Below are positions 42,101 through 51,510 of a stretch of 64,000 nt of DNA, in pieces. Source of the DNA: Amoebophrya sp. A120 (taxonomy: Eukaryota > Sar > Dinophyceae > Syndiniales > Amoebophryaceae); the NCBI GenBank assembly GCA_905178155.1, contig CAJINV010000001.1, positions 3,153,675 to 3,217,674 of the forward strand. Direction: 5' to 3'. Numbering within the stretch: the first letter of the stretch is position 1; every line of letters starts with the position of its first letter. Under the pieces are notes generated by a model. That model saw nothing but the letters and a program-made list of their open reading frames with translations. It had not been told where the DNA came from and searched no databases. Made by a program: the position numbers and the translations under genes.

Positions 42101-45100
42101 GAGCACGCACTGAAACGACCCGAGAGGACAAGAAGATGCCTTCGGTCACCGCGACCAGCAGACCCGCAGCTCGTTCAAAGAAACATCGCTTCGGAGTGAC
42201 GAAGGCCGCACTTCACAGCCGATCCCCGCTGACGGCAAAACTCGAGCTGGAACTCGCTGGCGGAAGAAGAATCGCGTCGAACAAGCAGCGCGTCTCGCTC
42301 CACGCCACCAAGCTTGACCCGCATCAGACTCCCGGCCAAAGAGGGTGAGGAGCGTCCGAAAGCAGCCCGACCACCGCGACGTCGGAGGACGCGAGATCCG
42401 AAGACGCTGCACACCGCGCTAGCAGCACCACCTACTGCACGCCGGCGCCGCTACAAGTACAACATGCACCACGTTAAAAACAGGCTTGGTAGAGCATCCC
42501 ACTGCGGCTTCGGCGTCGGGACGTCAGAAGGCCACGCTGCGAAGGAACCGGCGCACGGGGGACACCGAACGCCGCAGATGGGGCGCCGCTATCACAGCTG
42601 ATGGAGTGGTCCGCGCACTGACACAGATGGGTCAGCCCCGGTGCCCCCGGCAAGAAAAACAGATCGATGAAGACATCCCGAGCACCATCTTCGTATTCAT
42701 CCCGTCAACACCACCACCACCTCCACCATTGAGCCTCAAGACCCGCCCGCACCGAGAACAGACTGCGCAGCACGCTAGACACCACGACTCGTGGCCAGAG
42801 ACGGACATCTTCGTTCCACCACTATGAAGGTCGCGCTCGGAGGGCAGGTCGCCGCTATTAAAGTCGCACGCACTTCGCAGGAACCGGCCAGCGGGGGACT
42901 CCGAACACCGCAAAAGGGGCGCCGCTATCAAAGCTGAAGGTTTGGTCCGCGCACTGACACCGAAGGGTCAGCCCCGGAGCCCCCGGCAAGAAAAGAGATG
43001 AAGACAGCCCAGAATCCCGCGCCGTATCATGTAAGAGCCACGCATTGCCGCTACCAGCGCAGCCGTTGCGACACACCTGAGGTCAGTAATATCGCATCAC
43101 GTTTGTTTCCATGAGGAAAAAGGCCAAAACCAATCTGCTACCACAACAGAACCCAAAGGAAAACCGAGAGACACAATAAAAGTATAAAGTTGGTGTTGGA
43201 GAGAGAGAAGGCGCTATGGACTTATTAGAGCGGGGTAACAAAGCTCCCATAAGAAGTTACCGGCTAACTTCTCATCCACCCGGCCGGGTGGATGAGAAGT
43301 TAGCCGCAGCGAGACCCAGCAGGTCTGGAATGCGAGACCCAGCATGACAAAGATTGAGGTCTCTATCATGCCTTTTCTGCATGAGAAACTCCCTCTCAAC
43401 TTGGTCAAAAGCGGACAGCTTTTGGCACTCACGCAACACAGATTTTTGCATCATTTAGGTTTAGCATGACAAGTTCTAATCTTCCAGACCCAGACATTTG
43501 TGCAGTTGATACTTCCTTCTTGATACGACGTCGTGTGGTCCCCGCTCTCGTCCTCAACATCGTCAGCCGAAAAGTTGTCCACCGCGTCCGCGGGCAGGTA
43601 TCAAATGTAAAAGTGTCTGGGTCTGGAAACTTGTGATGCTGGGTGGCGTCTCATGATGAGGCCAGAAATGCTGGCTCAGCATCACAAGTTTCTCAGCTTC
43701 TAGGTGTTGCCTATTCTGCATGACAAACTGCGTTTCTGCATCACAGAAAAATGTAGCTCTTGGGTAACTTGCATGACATTGGTGGTCTACGGGCAGGACG
43801 TCCCGGTGGCACGAAAGCCGATAGTACAAGTTACTATAAACATGTAAAAAAATATAATATAAAACGAGAAAAAACATGTTTATCAGAGTTATGAGTTGAA
43901 GGAGGATTACCTTGCTATGCACCTCGAGGGAGGACTTGTCTTGGGTAACTTGTCTTGGGTAACTTGCATGACAGATTTAAGAGTCATGCCAGACAAGCAT
44001 GACAAACATGCATTCTTCCAGACCCAGACATTTTTACATTTGATAGGAGGAGTGCACTCGCAACAATGGTCACCTTTTTCGCCGGTGTGTTGGGACTCGA
44101 GGCGCCGCTGTTTATCTTCGGGCTCGTCGCGGAAGTTAGTACGGAAGGATCCTTAATATCTGCTTGTTTGTTGCAGCTCGCGGCGGACGTTTGCCTGCTG
44201 GTGCTGCTGCTGGTGTGTTGGTCCACTCCGAGAACTCCGGTGGTCGTTGTATCTATTGTGAGGGACGAACAAACTGGTGCACCTGGAGCGGTGGTACTAC
44301 TAGCTCCCTGTGTAGCTGCTGCTGCTGCATTTGACGTAGCTAAAAACGTCGTCCCCACATTCGACACGGGTTCCACATCGCCGAGGGCCCGAACGGAACT
44401 TTTCGCGGTCTCGCTTGATGTCTCCGGATGCTGCATGCCTCTAGGATCATCTTTCTCATTCTTTGACAAGCTCGGTGCAGTACTTGCTGCTCCTGCATCT
44501 TCGGACATCATGTTGACAGCACACTTGCCGGGCGGCGGGTCAGTGACTGCTTTTTCAAAATCTTCTCGTCCGGCTTTTTCTATTATAACAGCAGCTCCGT
44601 GGTCTCCTTCTTTGCCCGTGATGTCGGCTCTCGTGTGGTCCTGTCCCTCCTGTGCTGTTGTGCCAGTAGTTGCGCCTCCTGCACCCGAAAGACTGCTCGA
44701 CACTGTGGGTCCCCCTGCTTTACCAAAAATATCACTTCCTTTCCCCACCGAAGTAGATCCAGCCACTGCAACTCCCTTGTTCAACATTCCGTCCTTCCCC
44801 ACACGAGACGGCTTTGAGGACCCCGTTGTAGCAGCTCCTGCCCCCCCGCTGTGGCGCTTGTGCCGCGGCGAGCTGCTGCTGCTTGCTGCTTCCGTCGGAG
44901 GACTTGGCTTCGCGCCGCTCGGCGAGACAGGTACAACTAGATCGCCACCACTGGGAGGCCCTCCAGGTGCAGTTCCTGCGGTAGTTGTGGCTGTTTGCTT
45001 CGCGCCACTTGTCGGCGTCTGCGGTTGCCCTACTACCCGAGACACCATATCCTTACTCGTTCCGACCGTTTGCAGCAGGGTCGTGGAGTCCGCAGCTGCA

Positions 45101-45411
45101 GCCGCCGTCTTTGCCTCTGAAAATGAGCCTCCTGTTCTTTTTGCTGAGGCACTACTTGTTGCTCCTCTAGCTGTTGCAGCAGCTGGAGCTCCTCCTGCAC
45201 CAGCATCATCTTCGCGGGCGTCCTTCGCGGGCGGTAATTTAGTCGGCGAAGTTGCGGACGAGGATGCGGTACCAGCAGTATTGTTCGCAGCATTCTTATT
45301 TGGCGTCACGCCGCTGGAAGAGGCTCCTGCGCCTGTCGAGGCACTGTTGGTAACAACGCCATCGAAGCTCCCCTTCTTCTTCGCGGGAGAAGACGTGAGT
45401 TTCGGCAGCAT
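39164..45411 (-). CDS. Seven-exon protein of unknown family, split by two introners including a 2.4-kb one
   Basis: Exons: 45411-44046, 43593-43512, 41080-40835, 40675-40553, 40415-40281, 40131-39969 and 39751-39164. They sum to 2703 nt (900 residues), an exact multiple of three with every phase matching. Introns 1 and 2 are inverted-repeat elements; introns 3-6 are ordinary GT-AG (donors GTAAGC, GTATCA, GTATTT, GTATTA). The first ~450 residues are disordered, rich in A, S, T, G and K (start MLPKLTSSPAKKKGSFDGVV). The C-terminal ~300 residues are more ordered and helical: LVQLDDISSMVELHDKDIDL, HIEAAARVAAFRPKLVVWLA, then an acidic/Tyr stretch (DLMSDYSDYNNSQGGDSELD) and a helix with RETATKLLEMHVLLRTWVNA. 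No family recognised. The use of two intron kinds in one gene is its main interest. Confidence 0.85.
42541..42690. repeat. Internal repeat, copy A, of the giant introner
   Basis: Shares GGAACCGGC, GGGGCGCCGCTATCA, GGTCCGCGCACTGACAC, GGGTCAGCCCCGG and GCCCCCGGCAAGAAAA with copy B at 42876-43005, with small substitutions. Confidence 0.8.
42876..43005. repeat. Internal repeat, copy B, of the giant introner
   Basis: Direct-repeat partner of 42541-42690, offset about 330 bp. A further degenerate GCCGCTATTAAAG block lies just before it at 42851. Confidence 0.8.
43261..43306. repeat. 46-nt perfect palindrome inside the giant introner
   Basis: CGGCTAACTTCTCATCCACC followed by CGG, then its exact reverse complement with no spacer. 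In RNA this would be a 23-bp stem with no loop beyond the minimal turn; in DNA it is cruciform-prone. It could mark the junction of a nested element. Confidence 0.9.
43599..44045 (-). mobile_element. Introner element (447 bp), GTCTGGGTCTGGAAGA family, with nested insertion
   Basis: Inverted ends TATCAAATGTAAAAGTGTCT and TATCAAATGTAAAAATGTCT. Flanks GCAGG (43594-43598) and GGAGG (44046-44050) differ at one base. Excision joins TIVASALLL to PADAVDNFS in frame. The interior matches 49571-49822 in reverse orientation, with about 190 bp extra between two copies of CTTGGGTAACTTGCATGACA (about 43759 and 43953). Confidence 0.88.
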
Positions 45412-46254
45412 CTTGTGCTTTGATTCGCTGCAGTGGGTGTGACAGTTAATACGGCTGGACCACAATCACACGATGAACGAGAGGACCAAGGAAATCAGAT
45501 TTGTTGGCCTAGTATTTATTAGTAAGTTCATCTACAAGGTTATACTGTCGCTAGGTACAGCAACCATGTATGGGAAGGGGATGGCGATGGATTGTAGTGG
45601 ACTATGATTGTTCGCCCTCCTTCTTCTGTATGTCCTTCAGCGAGTATTGTTATTGTATAGAAAGGGCATGAGTCAAAAAAGCATCGACCTAATCACTCCC
45701 GTCGTGGTGCGCGATGCAAGTTCCGCTCCGCTCTGGAAAGAAGTTTCGGCTAGTTCAGGTTTATCGCCGCTCCGTGAGAACCCTCGCTTTCGCAAAGGAG
45801 GTACGTTTCTGTTCGGGAATTCGATATTGTAAAAATTATTCTTGTACAGGGTGTATCCGTAGATGTTCCTATGTGGTGCATTTCAGTATTCTAAAATAGC
45901 AAAGTTACATGAATTGCTCTTTCATTTTCTACGCCTAATTTTGACACTTTACAACTCCTCAAAATGTTCCTTGTTAGTTTTGCTAATGGTAAATTTCAAA
46001 TGGTAACTGTCGACTTAAGGTCGCGTCAACGTGTAAAGAATGGTAAATTACTGATATCATTGGTAGCGTTTTCATTTTTGCTTCCGAATCATAATCATGT
46101 ATTGTCTCGTATTGTACATAGCGGTGGTGCAAGTAGTTTCACCTTAATTTTACAGAGGACCACGCACTTTTTTCACTTTCGGTTTCGACGTCTTCTTTTC
46201 GGTCCATAAATTTCCGTTGGAAAAATCATGCTCCGTCCCGTAGAAGCAGCTCTT
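45412..46254. other. Intergenic; one unproven plus-strand frame
   Basis: A plus-strand ATG frame (MSQKSIDLITPVVVRDASSA, from about 45667) ends near a GTACGT site, but it opposes all other genes and has no second exon I can identify. Otherwise nothing recognised. Confidence 0.4.
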
Positions 46255-47251
46255 CTATCGGAAGTTCGTAAAGATTCCCCCGTACGGAGCTCGACCGTAG
46301 CCCGGATTTGAGACTGGGTCGTGGAAGTCCCCCGTGTAGCCCGCTTTTGTCCATGGCCTTATTCTATCGTCCCACTTTGCACCGCCCGCACTACGCGCAG
46401 CGCCCCCGCCGGCCCCACACGTTTTGGTTTTCTCGAGCTGATAACCTAAGTAAACGTAAGGTAAACGATTTCTTACAATACATTCAATACCGATATTGGA
46501 TGTGAGTGTACATATCACGTGCGATGTTGAAATGCAATGCGTCAAGACTACGTCGACGGTGGCACGCGGCATCGATCTTCCCCTGTCGATACAAGAGTAA
46601 CTCGTAGACATAGAAGCGTTTTTACAGCACGGTATCGATACCACGATCAAACAAGCACCAGACACCATACCTTTATCTAGTTTGTCCATGAAATATCTCG
46701 CAACATTTGCTCTGGTCAGGGTTAGCTCTGGCTCTGGCTGCAACCACCTGGAAGTATTGACATTGAGGTAGGGCTTGGAGCTGCAGTGTAAGAATTTGAT
46801 GAACCGAATGCACAGCTCATTCTGCTCTTCAAAATATGGTTGGAGGTCCTGTTTGAGAGAGAGATCATTCATCATCATGCTGAAAAAAAATCGATGGTAG
46901 ATACGTATCTCTCTGCAGCAAGGTCGGTTTCATCGCGGAGTTGTGAAACTCGACGCGGCGAAAGGATTTCCTGCTTGGCCGCCTTGACACGGCGCAGTTG
47001 GGCACGGCGGCTGTTAATGGAGGCTTAAATCCCGGTCTCCTGTGCTCCGGTATTCTGTACAGCCGCTCATGGGCCTGATTTTGCGTCTCCTTCCTGGTGT
47101 CTCGCCGATACCAGGATTTGCCATCATCTCCTGCTCGTCTTGTGTGCGCACTGGCACTCCGGCTGGAGGTCGCCGGAGTGGCGGCCGTGGTGGGCATCTT
47201 CTGCTGCACAGGTAGAATTCTAGTTCCTTCCGCGTGAAGGGTCGTAGTCAT
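46255..47251 (-). CDS. Three-exon small basic protein, unknown family
   Basis: Exons 47251-46905, 46879-46671 and 46445-46255 sum to 747 nt (248 residues) with matching phases. Introns are GT-AG: a GTATCT donor with TTTTTTTCAG (only 25 bp) and a GTATGG donor with TACTTAG. The protein is basic and low-complexity at the N-terminus, then has a globular-looking stretch (KQDLQPYFEEQNELCIRFIK; LTRANVARYFMDKLDKGYQL) and ends with a G/P/W-rich tail (WTKAGYTGDFHDPVSNPGYG; RAPYGGIFTNFR). The tail style recalls small axonemal inner-lumen proteins, a guess only. The 25-bp first intron would be very short if real; alternatively those bases encode residues in a different frame. Confidence 0.65.
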
Positions 47252-48242
47252 CTTGTTGTCGTGGGTCGTCCCCGTCGCGCCTGATGTAGTTTACTGTTGT
47301 GCTGTTCTTTTTCCTTTGGGTTCGATCGTCGTGAAATATTGCAGCGAAGGTGCGTCTGCTGTTCCTCGTTAAATAACGTGTTGATAGGTACCCGATGAGG
47401 AAAATGAATCACAACGCCACACTAAGACTTCTGTGCGTATCTAGAAATCTAGGTCCTCGCCGCTTGAAGATGCGAAGCCAACCCAGGACCTTTCCGACCG
47501 CTGTCACGGCGGGGGCGAAAGTACAGACGCAGACGTTAGCAAGGCACTATGGCTATGCTCGCCTTCGCGGCCAAGACAATTTTCTCGATTTCTGGCTAGG
47601 TGAAGATAATCTCCAAGAACGCTAAAGTTGCATGATCGTGAGTCCAGGGAAGGCAGATTAGCATCAGCCATTCAGTTTGAAACTGCTTATTGCACCAGGA
47701 AAGGCCAACCACCAAGAGATTGGCTCTCACACTCTCTCCCGTTCTCATGGAAATTAGCCTGACACTTTGGACCTTTAGCCCTGTGCTTGGATGCGCAGAA
47801 GGAAAAAAAGTAACAAAATCACACACGTAAATAGTTCTTTCACTCATTTCTCTGTGGGAGGTACACGCATTCCCATTGATCTCCTCGCAGGCAACAACTG
47901 ATAATTGGCATTGGTATTGATTATTGAAGTAAGTAGTAACAAACGCAACGACAGGCAAGAAGACAGCAGTACGGGATTCAGAACCCACAGCACAACCAGA
48001 AGCAGAACCCGACGCACGCAAAGCTTCACTTACCTTTGCCTGCGAGGGGGGAACAACTATCGTGAAGAGCACAACTAGTCTCCAGGAGGTCAAGTAGTTC
48101 ACAGATTATATCGGTTGCCCTCGCGTTATTCGCGTATGAAGTCGATGCGAAAAATATTAGCACTTCTTTGACAACAACTTCAGCGTGAAGAAGAAGAAAT
48201 AGCACAACTGCATGCCAATCCGAAATCACAAAAATGAGCAGC
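47252..48242. other. Intergenic with one possible orphan exon
   Basis: On the minus strand a hydrophobic frame (about 48229-48031) ends exactly at GGCAAAG|GTAAGT, a good donor, but I find no ATG in frame and no matching next exon. It is not called as a gene. Confidence 0.35.
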
Positions 48243-49917
48243 TCAGCGCCTGTTCGACAGCTCAGTCAGTTTGTTTTTCACGGTCGTGTAGATGGTCCCC
48301 GTAGACCGATCCGGCGCGGTGTAGAGGTAGGACAAACAATTTGTCTTTCCCTGTGTGATCACGTAAAACAGCACCAGATCCTTCAACATTTCGTATTCCG
48401 CGCCCGCGGCCAATTTTGGGCTGGTAAAAACGTCCCAACTGAAAAAGCAAAACCTGCACTTTCCCCCACACAGCGGGTGGCTCGGGACCGGCTTCCGGTC
48501 CACAAATCGCTCCCACAAGTGCGGGGCGGTGTGCGCCAAGAGGTAGCCAAACACGATTCCGTAGACCAGTTCCCGGAATAAAACCAGCAGGGGCGCAGGC
48601 GGCTTCTTCTTGTTCTTCGCCTGTTTATTCGGCGCCTCTTCAAACAGGTCTTCGAATGTGTCCGGGTTGTTCAGGTCCACTTTATTCGCAGGCACAACTC
48701 CTGACGCGTTTGCCGAGGATGTACTAGATGCGGTGGGGCCCCAGGAGAGCGGGTCGGGGAAGAGTTCGGACGCGGGCGTGGCGAAGAGGAGATTGTAGGT
48801 GATCCCGCGGACTAAAAGAAAATAGCAAAACGTGAGAAACCCGATGGTGTGAAAGGCCCCGTACACGGATCGTGGCGGGTGGTGCTTGAAGTACTCCCGG
48901 TTCCATTCCGCGGCATTGAACACCTTCGTATGGAAGCGCCAGGCTTGAAGTCGACAAAACTGAAATGATTTGTCATGTATAAGATGCAAGGCACGAAGTG
49001 CCTGTCTTGCCGGGATGGCAAGTGAGGCCCTCCATTGTGAGCCTGTTTAGGGTTTGAAATAGAGCTGCGAAAGTAGCAGGACAACAGCAGTCCACCTCTG
49101 TGCCCAAACAGCGCGACGAATTGGATTCCGGTGCTCGGAAAATTTGTCATGCGCCGCTTGACAAGTGGGCTTGCGACTGGTATCGCTTTTATACGTGACA
49201 AACCATTTCACCTTTGACGATTTCAATCCTGACACTCCCATACTTCGTCGCCGCCCGGTACACCTGCGGGTTCTGCGTGCGCAGATTATAGGCCTGCTCG
49301 CCTTTGTATCGCAAGAAAAAGCTGTTTCACTGCGAACTTGTGATGCAGAAAATGGAACGCAGAACTATTTGTCTTGCTACACCTGGAAGACATTGGATTT
49401 TCAAGCGTCTTTTCCCTTGGGAAGCACACATAACAAATTTTCAGTGTCATGTGTAACAAACTTGTGATGCAGATCTTGCAAAATCATCACAGTGAAACAG
49501 TTTCTTCTTGGGATACTTTGTAGTCAAACTTGCACTCGTGCTTCTCCGCAGCCCGGTGCTTGTCGCAAAATATCAAGTGCAAAAATGTCTGGGTCTGGAA
49601 GAATGCATGTTTGTCATGCTTGTCTGGCGTGACTCTTAAATCTGTCATGCACGTTACCCAAGAGCTCCATTTTTCTGTGATGCAGAGACGCAGTTTGTCA
49701 TGCAGAATAGGCAACACCTAGAAGCTCAGAAACTTGTCATGCTGAGCCAGCATTTGTGGCCTCATCATGAGACGCCACCCAGCATCACAAGTTTCCAGAC
49801 CCAGACATTTTTACATTTGATACAAAACACGCCGCCGCAACGGCACTTCTGGGCCTGCGCGAGCAGCGGAATCTTCTTCTGGCAAAACCAGCACACGTCG
49901 CTGGGAAGGGAGGACAT
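48243..49917 (-). CDS. AN1-type zinc-finger protein with membrane segments
   Basis: Four exons: 49917-49823, 49565-49516, 49301-49212 and 48943-48243, summing to 936 nt (311 residues). The N-terminus carries an AN1 zinc finger: CWFCQKKIPLLAQAQKCRCG then GVFCDKHRAAEKHECKFDYK, with the C-x2-C, C-x-C-x4-C, H and H-x-C ligands all present. The finger is complete only after the 49571-49822 element is removed, since it falls between the FC and DKH residues. After residue ~95 come two hydrophobic stretches (FHTIGFLTFCYFLLVRGITY; LVLFRELVYGIVFGYLLAHT), so the protein is probably membrane-bound with a cytosolic finger. AN1 proteins often link to ubiquitin or the p97 segregase pathway; coupling to membrane helices is unusual and its role is unknown. 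Confidence 0.9.
48944..49211 (-). mobile_element. GT-AG introner-like intron (268 bp) in the AN1 gene
   Basis: Donor AAAG|GTGAAATGG and acceptor CTTCAAG|CC join RIEIVK to AWRFHTKVF in frame. The ends are imperfect inverted repeats: TCGACAAAACTGAAATG and TCGTCAAAGGTGAAATG, each continuing xTTTGTCAxGTATAA. Unlike the other elements, it fits canonical splicing. Confidence 0.8.
49307..49515 (-). mobile_element. Introner element (209 bp), CAAGAAxAAxCTGTTTCACTG family, in the AN1 gene
   Basis: Inverted ends TATCGCAAGAAAAAGCTGTT and TATCCCAAGAAGAAACTGTT, both continuing TCACTG. Perfect direct repeat CTTTG at 49302-49306 and 49516-49520. Excision joins CKFDYK to GEQAYNLRT in frame. Confidence 0.9.
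49571..49822 (-). mobile_element. Introner element (252 bp), GTCTGGGTCTGGAAGA family, inside the AN1 finger
   Basis: Inverted ends TATCAAGTGCAAAAATGTCT and TATCAAATGTAAAAATGTCT. Perfect direct repeat CAAAA at 49566-49570 and 49823-49827. Excision joins GGVFC to DKHRAAEKH. The interior is the reverse complement of most of 43599-44045. Confidence 0.92.
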
Positions 49918-50604
49918 GGCTTGATCTCCGCTAGAAGGGAAACTAGGAAATGTGTGATAAATCTCTTCTGGCCTTCTAGTTCTAGTTCGACAAAGGAAAC
50001 GTGTAGCAATAAACTCTATGACGAGTGAGGGTAGAGGAAAATGATGTCTTCGCTTGAAACACAACGCAGCGCTCATGGGGTCGGAGGACGTCTGATTTAG
50101 CATTTGAGACTCAACAACGCACGTAGAAAGGCCAAATCCAATAATATGCAAGAAATAAAATTTCTCGAATACGATGTTTTCCGAAGAATGAAGTTCCACT
50201 ACGTTTTTTTAGTAGTACGATGTTGAAAGGCATCATGTACTTACATTCTTTTATTGCACGAGATCACGACCACAACCATGGTACCACAATGGAACACGGC
50301 AGAAACGTATTGCTAACGATCCAACCGCCCAGTTGTTGTAAATGAGAATCTGGTCTTAGTTACTAGCCCCGCATAAAAACAAAACTCGGAGCGTTCGTGC
50401 CTGATTCCGAATTTCACCATTGACAACAACAAAATACTGTGCAGGTAGTCCACCGCTTTATTCCTTTGAGCAGAAACAAAAACAGCTAAATCAATTGAAG
50501 ATTGAAAATCGTTGCACCTCGTCGTTCATTCTTGTTTTCTTCACCAGTACTTTCGCATCACTGCCTTCATCTTTTTCGATCTTATTGTACTTCTGAACTC
50601 ATAC
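49918..50604. other. Intergenic, nothing recognised
   Basis: Upstream of the AN1 gene and downstream of the 50605-51510 gene. No supported frames or repeats. Confidence 0.5.
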
Positions 50605-51510
50605 TCAACGACCGGTCTTCCGCTTTTTTGCCGCAGGGCCTGAGGAGGTTGCGCCATGCGAAGGTGCAGATGCGGTCGACAACGGAGCGGTCTCGAAGAA
50701 CCACTCATGCGGGTTCCTGAAACAAGAGTAATTCGCAATCGATGTTGTTGGCTCCGCGGTGACATGGCCGGAGCCGAGGGACCTCGTATACAACGAGTGG
50801 GGCTTGCCCGGCACAAGTTTTCCGCACCGCACTACAGTACGCCGCGAACCCGAATCGTGCTCCACAATAACACCTTGGAGATCCACCAGCCCGCTGTCGC
50901 GAGCTGGCCCATACCCATCTTCACGCTCGATGCTATCCAGCGCCGTGCTCTTCGCAGGATCAGAGTCCGCGTTTGCAGCAGCTAGGCCAAAGAAGTCCCC
51001 GAGACGCTCAATGTTCACGAACCTGGGCCCGTTATCGAGATGCAGGGAGCGCGGGTCGGTCGCTTGCTCCGCGGTGCTCCACTGAACGGAGATGATCGCT
51101 CCACAATCTGGGGCAGCCTCGCACGGCACTGGATTGGTCACTTTGCAGTTCTTTTCGGCACGGGTGCCTTTATTGCGATCGATTTCCAACGGCACTCCGT
51201 TCACAGTGATGCTGTTGATCCACTGATGCGGATAGGGTCCACAGGGTGCGCCTCCGAGCGTAAACATCAGCTTGACCACATCGCCTTCTGTGATCTTCAG
51301 GTCCCCCAAAGTTGTCTGCGGTAGCTCGCTGGACGCGACGTGGCGTTTGTTTGCGACTTTGTAACATGCCGGGAAGAAGTTGTCGCTCCTCGCGCGCTGG
51401 ATTACCTGCTCCTTCATTTCTTCAATAGTTGTGGTCAGAGGAAGGTCGAGCTCAATCGTGGCGTTCTTGCGGAACCCGATATCCCACCGCTCGACGCCAA
51501 AGCGCACCAT
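50605..51510 (-). CDS. Conserved-looking protein of unknown family with basic C-terminus
   Basis: Single exon, 301 codons from ATG. The first ~85 residues alternate strands and one helix (VRFGVERWDIGFRKNATIEL; TTIEEMKEQVIQRARSDNFF; LGDLKITEGDVVKLMFTLGG), a plausible ubiquitin-like fold. Residues 90-250 are globular with Cys, Trp and His. The last 30 residues are S/A/G-rich and end PAAKKRKTGR, which fits a nuclear localisation signal. No enzymatic motif seen. The domain assignment is from secondary-structure pattern only. Confidence 0.72.
   Translation of the reverse strand: MVRFGVERWDIGFRKNATIELDLPLTTTIEEMKEQVIQRARSDNFFPACYKVANKRHVASSELPQTTLGDLKITEGDVVKLMFTLGGAPCGPYPHQWINSITVNGVPLEIDRNKGTRAEKNCKVTNPVPCEAAPDCGAIISVQWSTAEQATDPRSLHLDNGPRFVNIERLGDFFGLAAANADSDPAKSTALDSIEREDGYGPARDSGLVDLQGVIVEHDSGSRRTVVRCGKLVPGKPHSLYTRSLGSGHVTAEPTTSIANYSCFRNPHEWFFETAPLSTASAPSHGATSSGPAAKKRKTGR

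Larger units (their letters stand above)
41086..43511 (-). mobile_element. Giant introner element, 2426 bp, GTCTGGGTCTGGAAGA family
   Basis: Inverted ends TATCGATTGCAAAAGTGTCT and TATCAACTGCACAAATGTCT, both continuing GGGTCTGGAAGA. Perfect direct repeat CTTCC at 41081-41085 and 43512-43516. Excision joins HTTSYQEGS to KDEQTSGISI in frame. The interior (about 41180-43380) looks more GC-rich than other introns here. It has a pair of ~130-bp imperfect repeats and a 46-nt perfect palindrome. Overlapping minus-strand ATG frames at 42090-41710 (126 codons) and 41915-41568 (115 codons) were inspected; I recognise no transposase. The shorter frame contains LAGDDLALL, faintly like a reverse-transcriptase YxDD region, but this is too weak to rely on. 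It may be a composite of a small introner and a second inserted element. Confidence 0.85.

Noticed and set aside
45608-45832. Plus-strand frame containing MSQKSIDLITPVVVRDASSA
   Set aside because: No second exon, and it contradicts the uniform minus-strand orientation.
47596-48229. Hydrophobic minus-strand frames with a good GTAAGT donor
   Set aside because: No in-frame ATG and no phase-matched downstream exon found.
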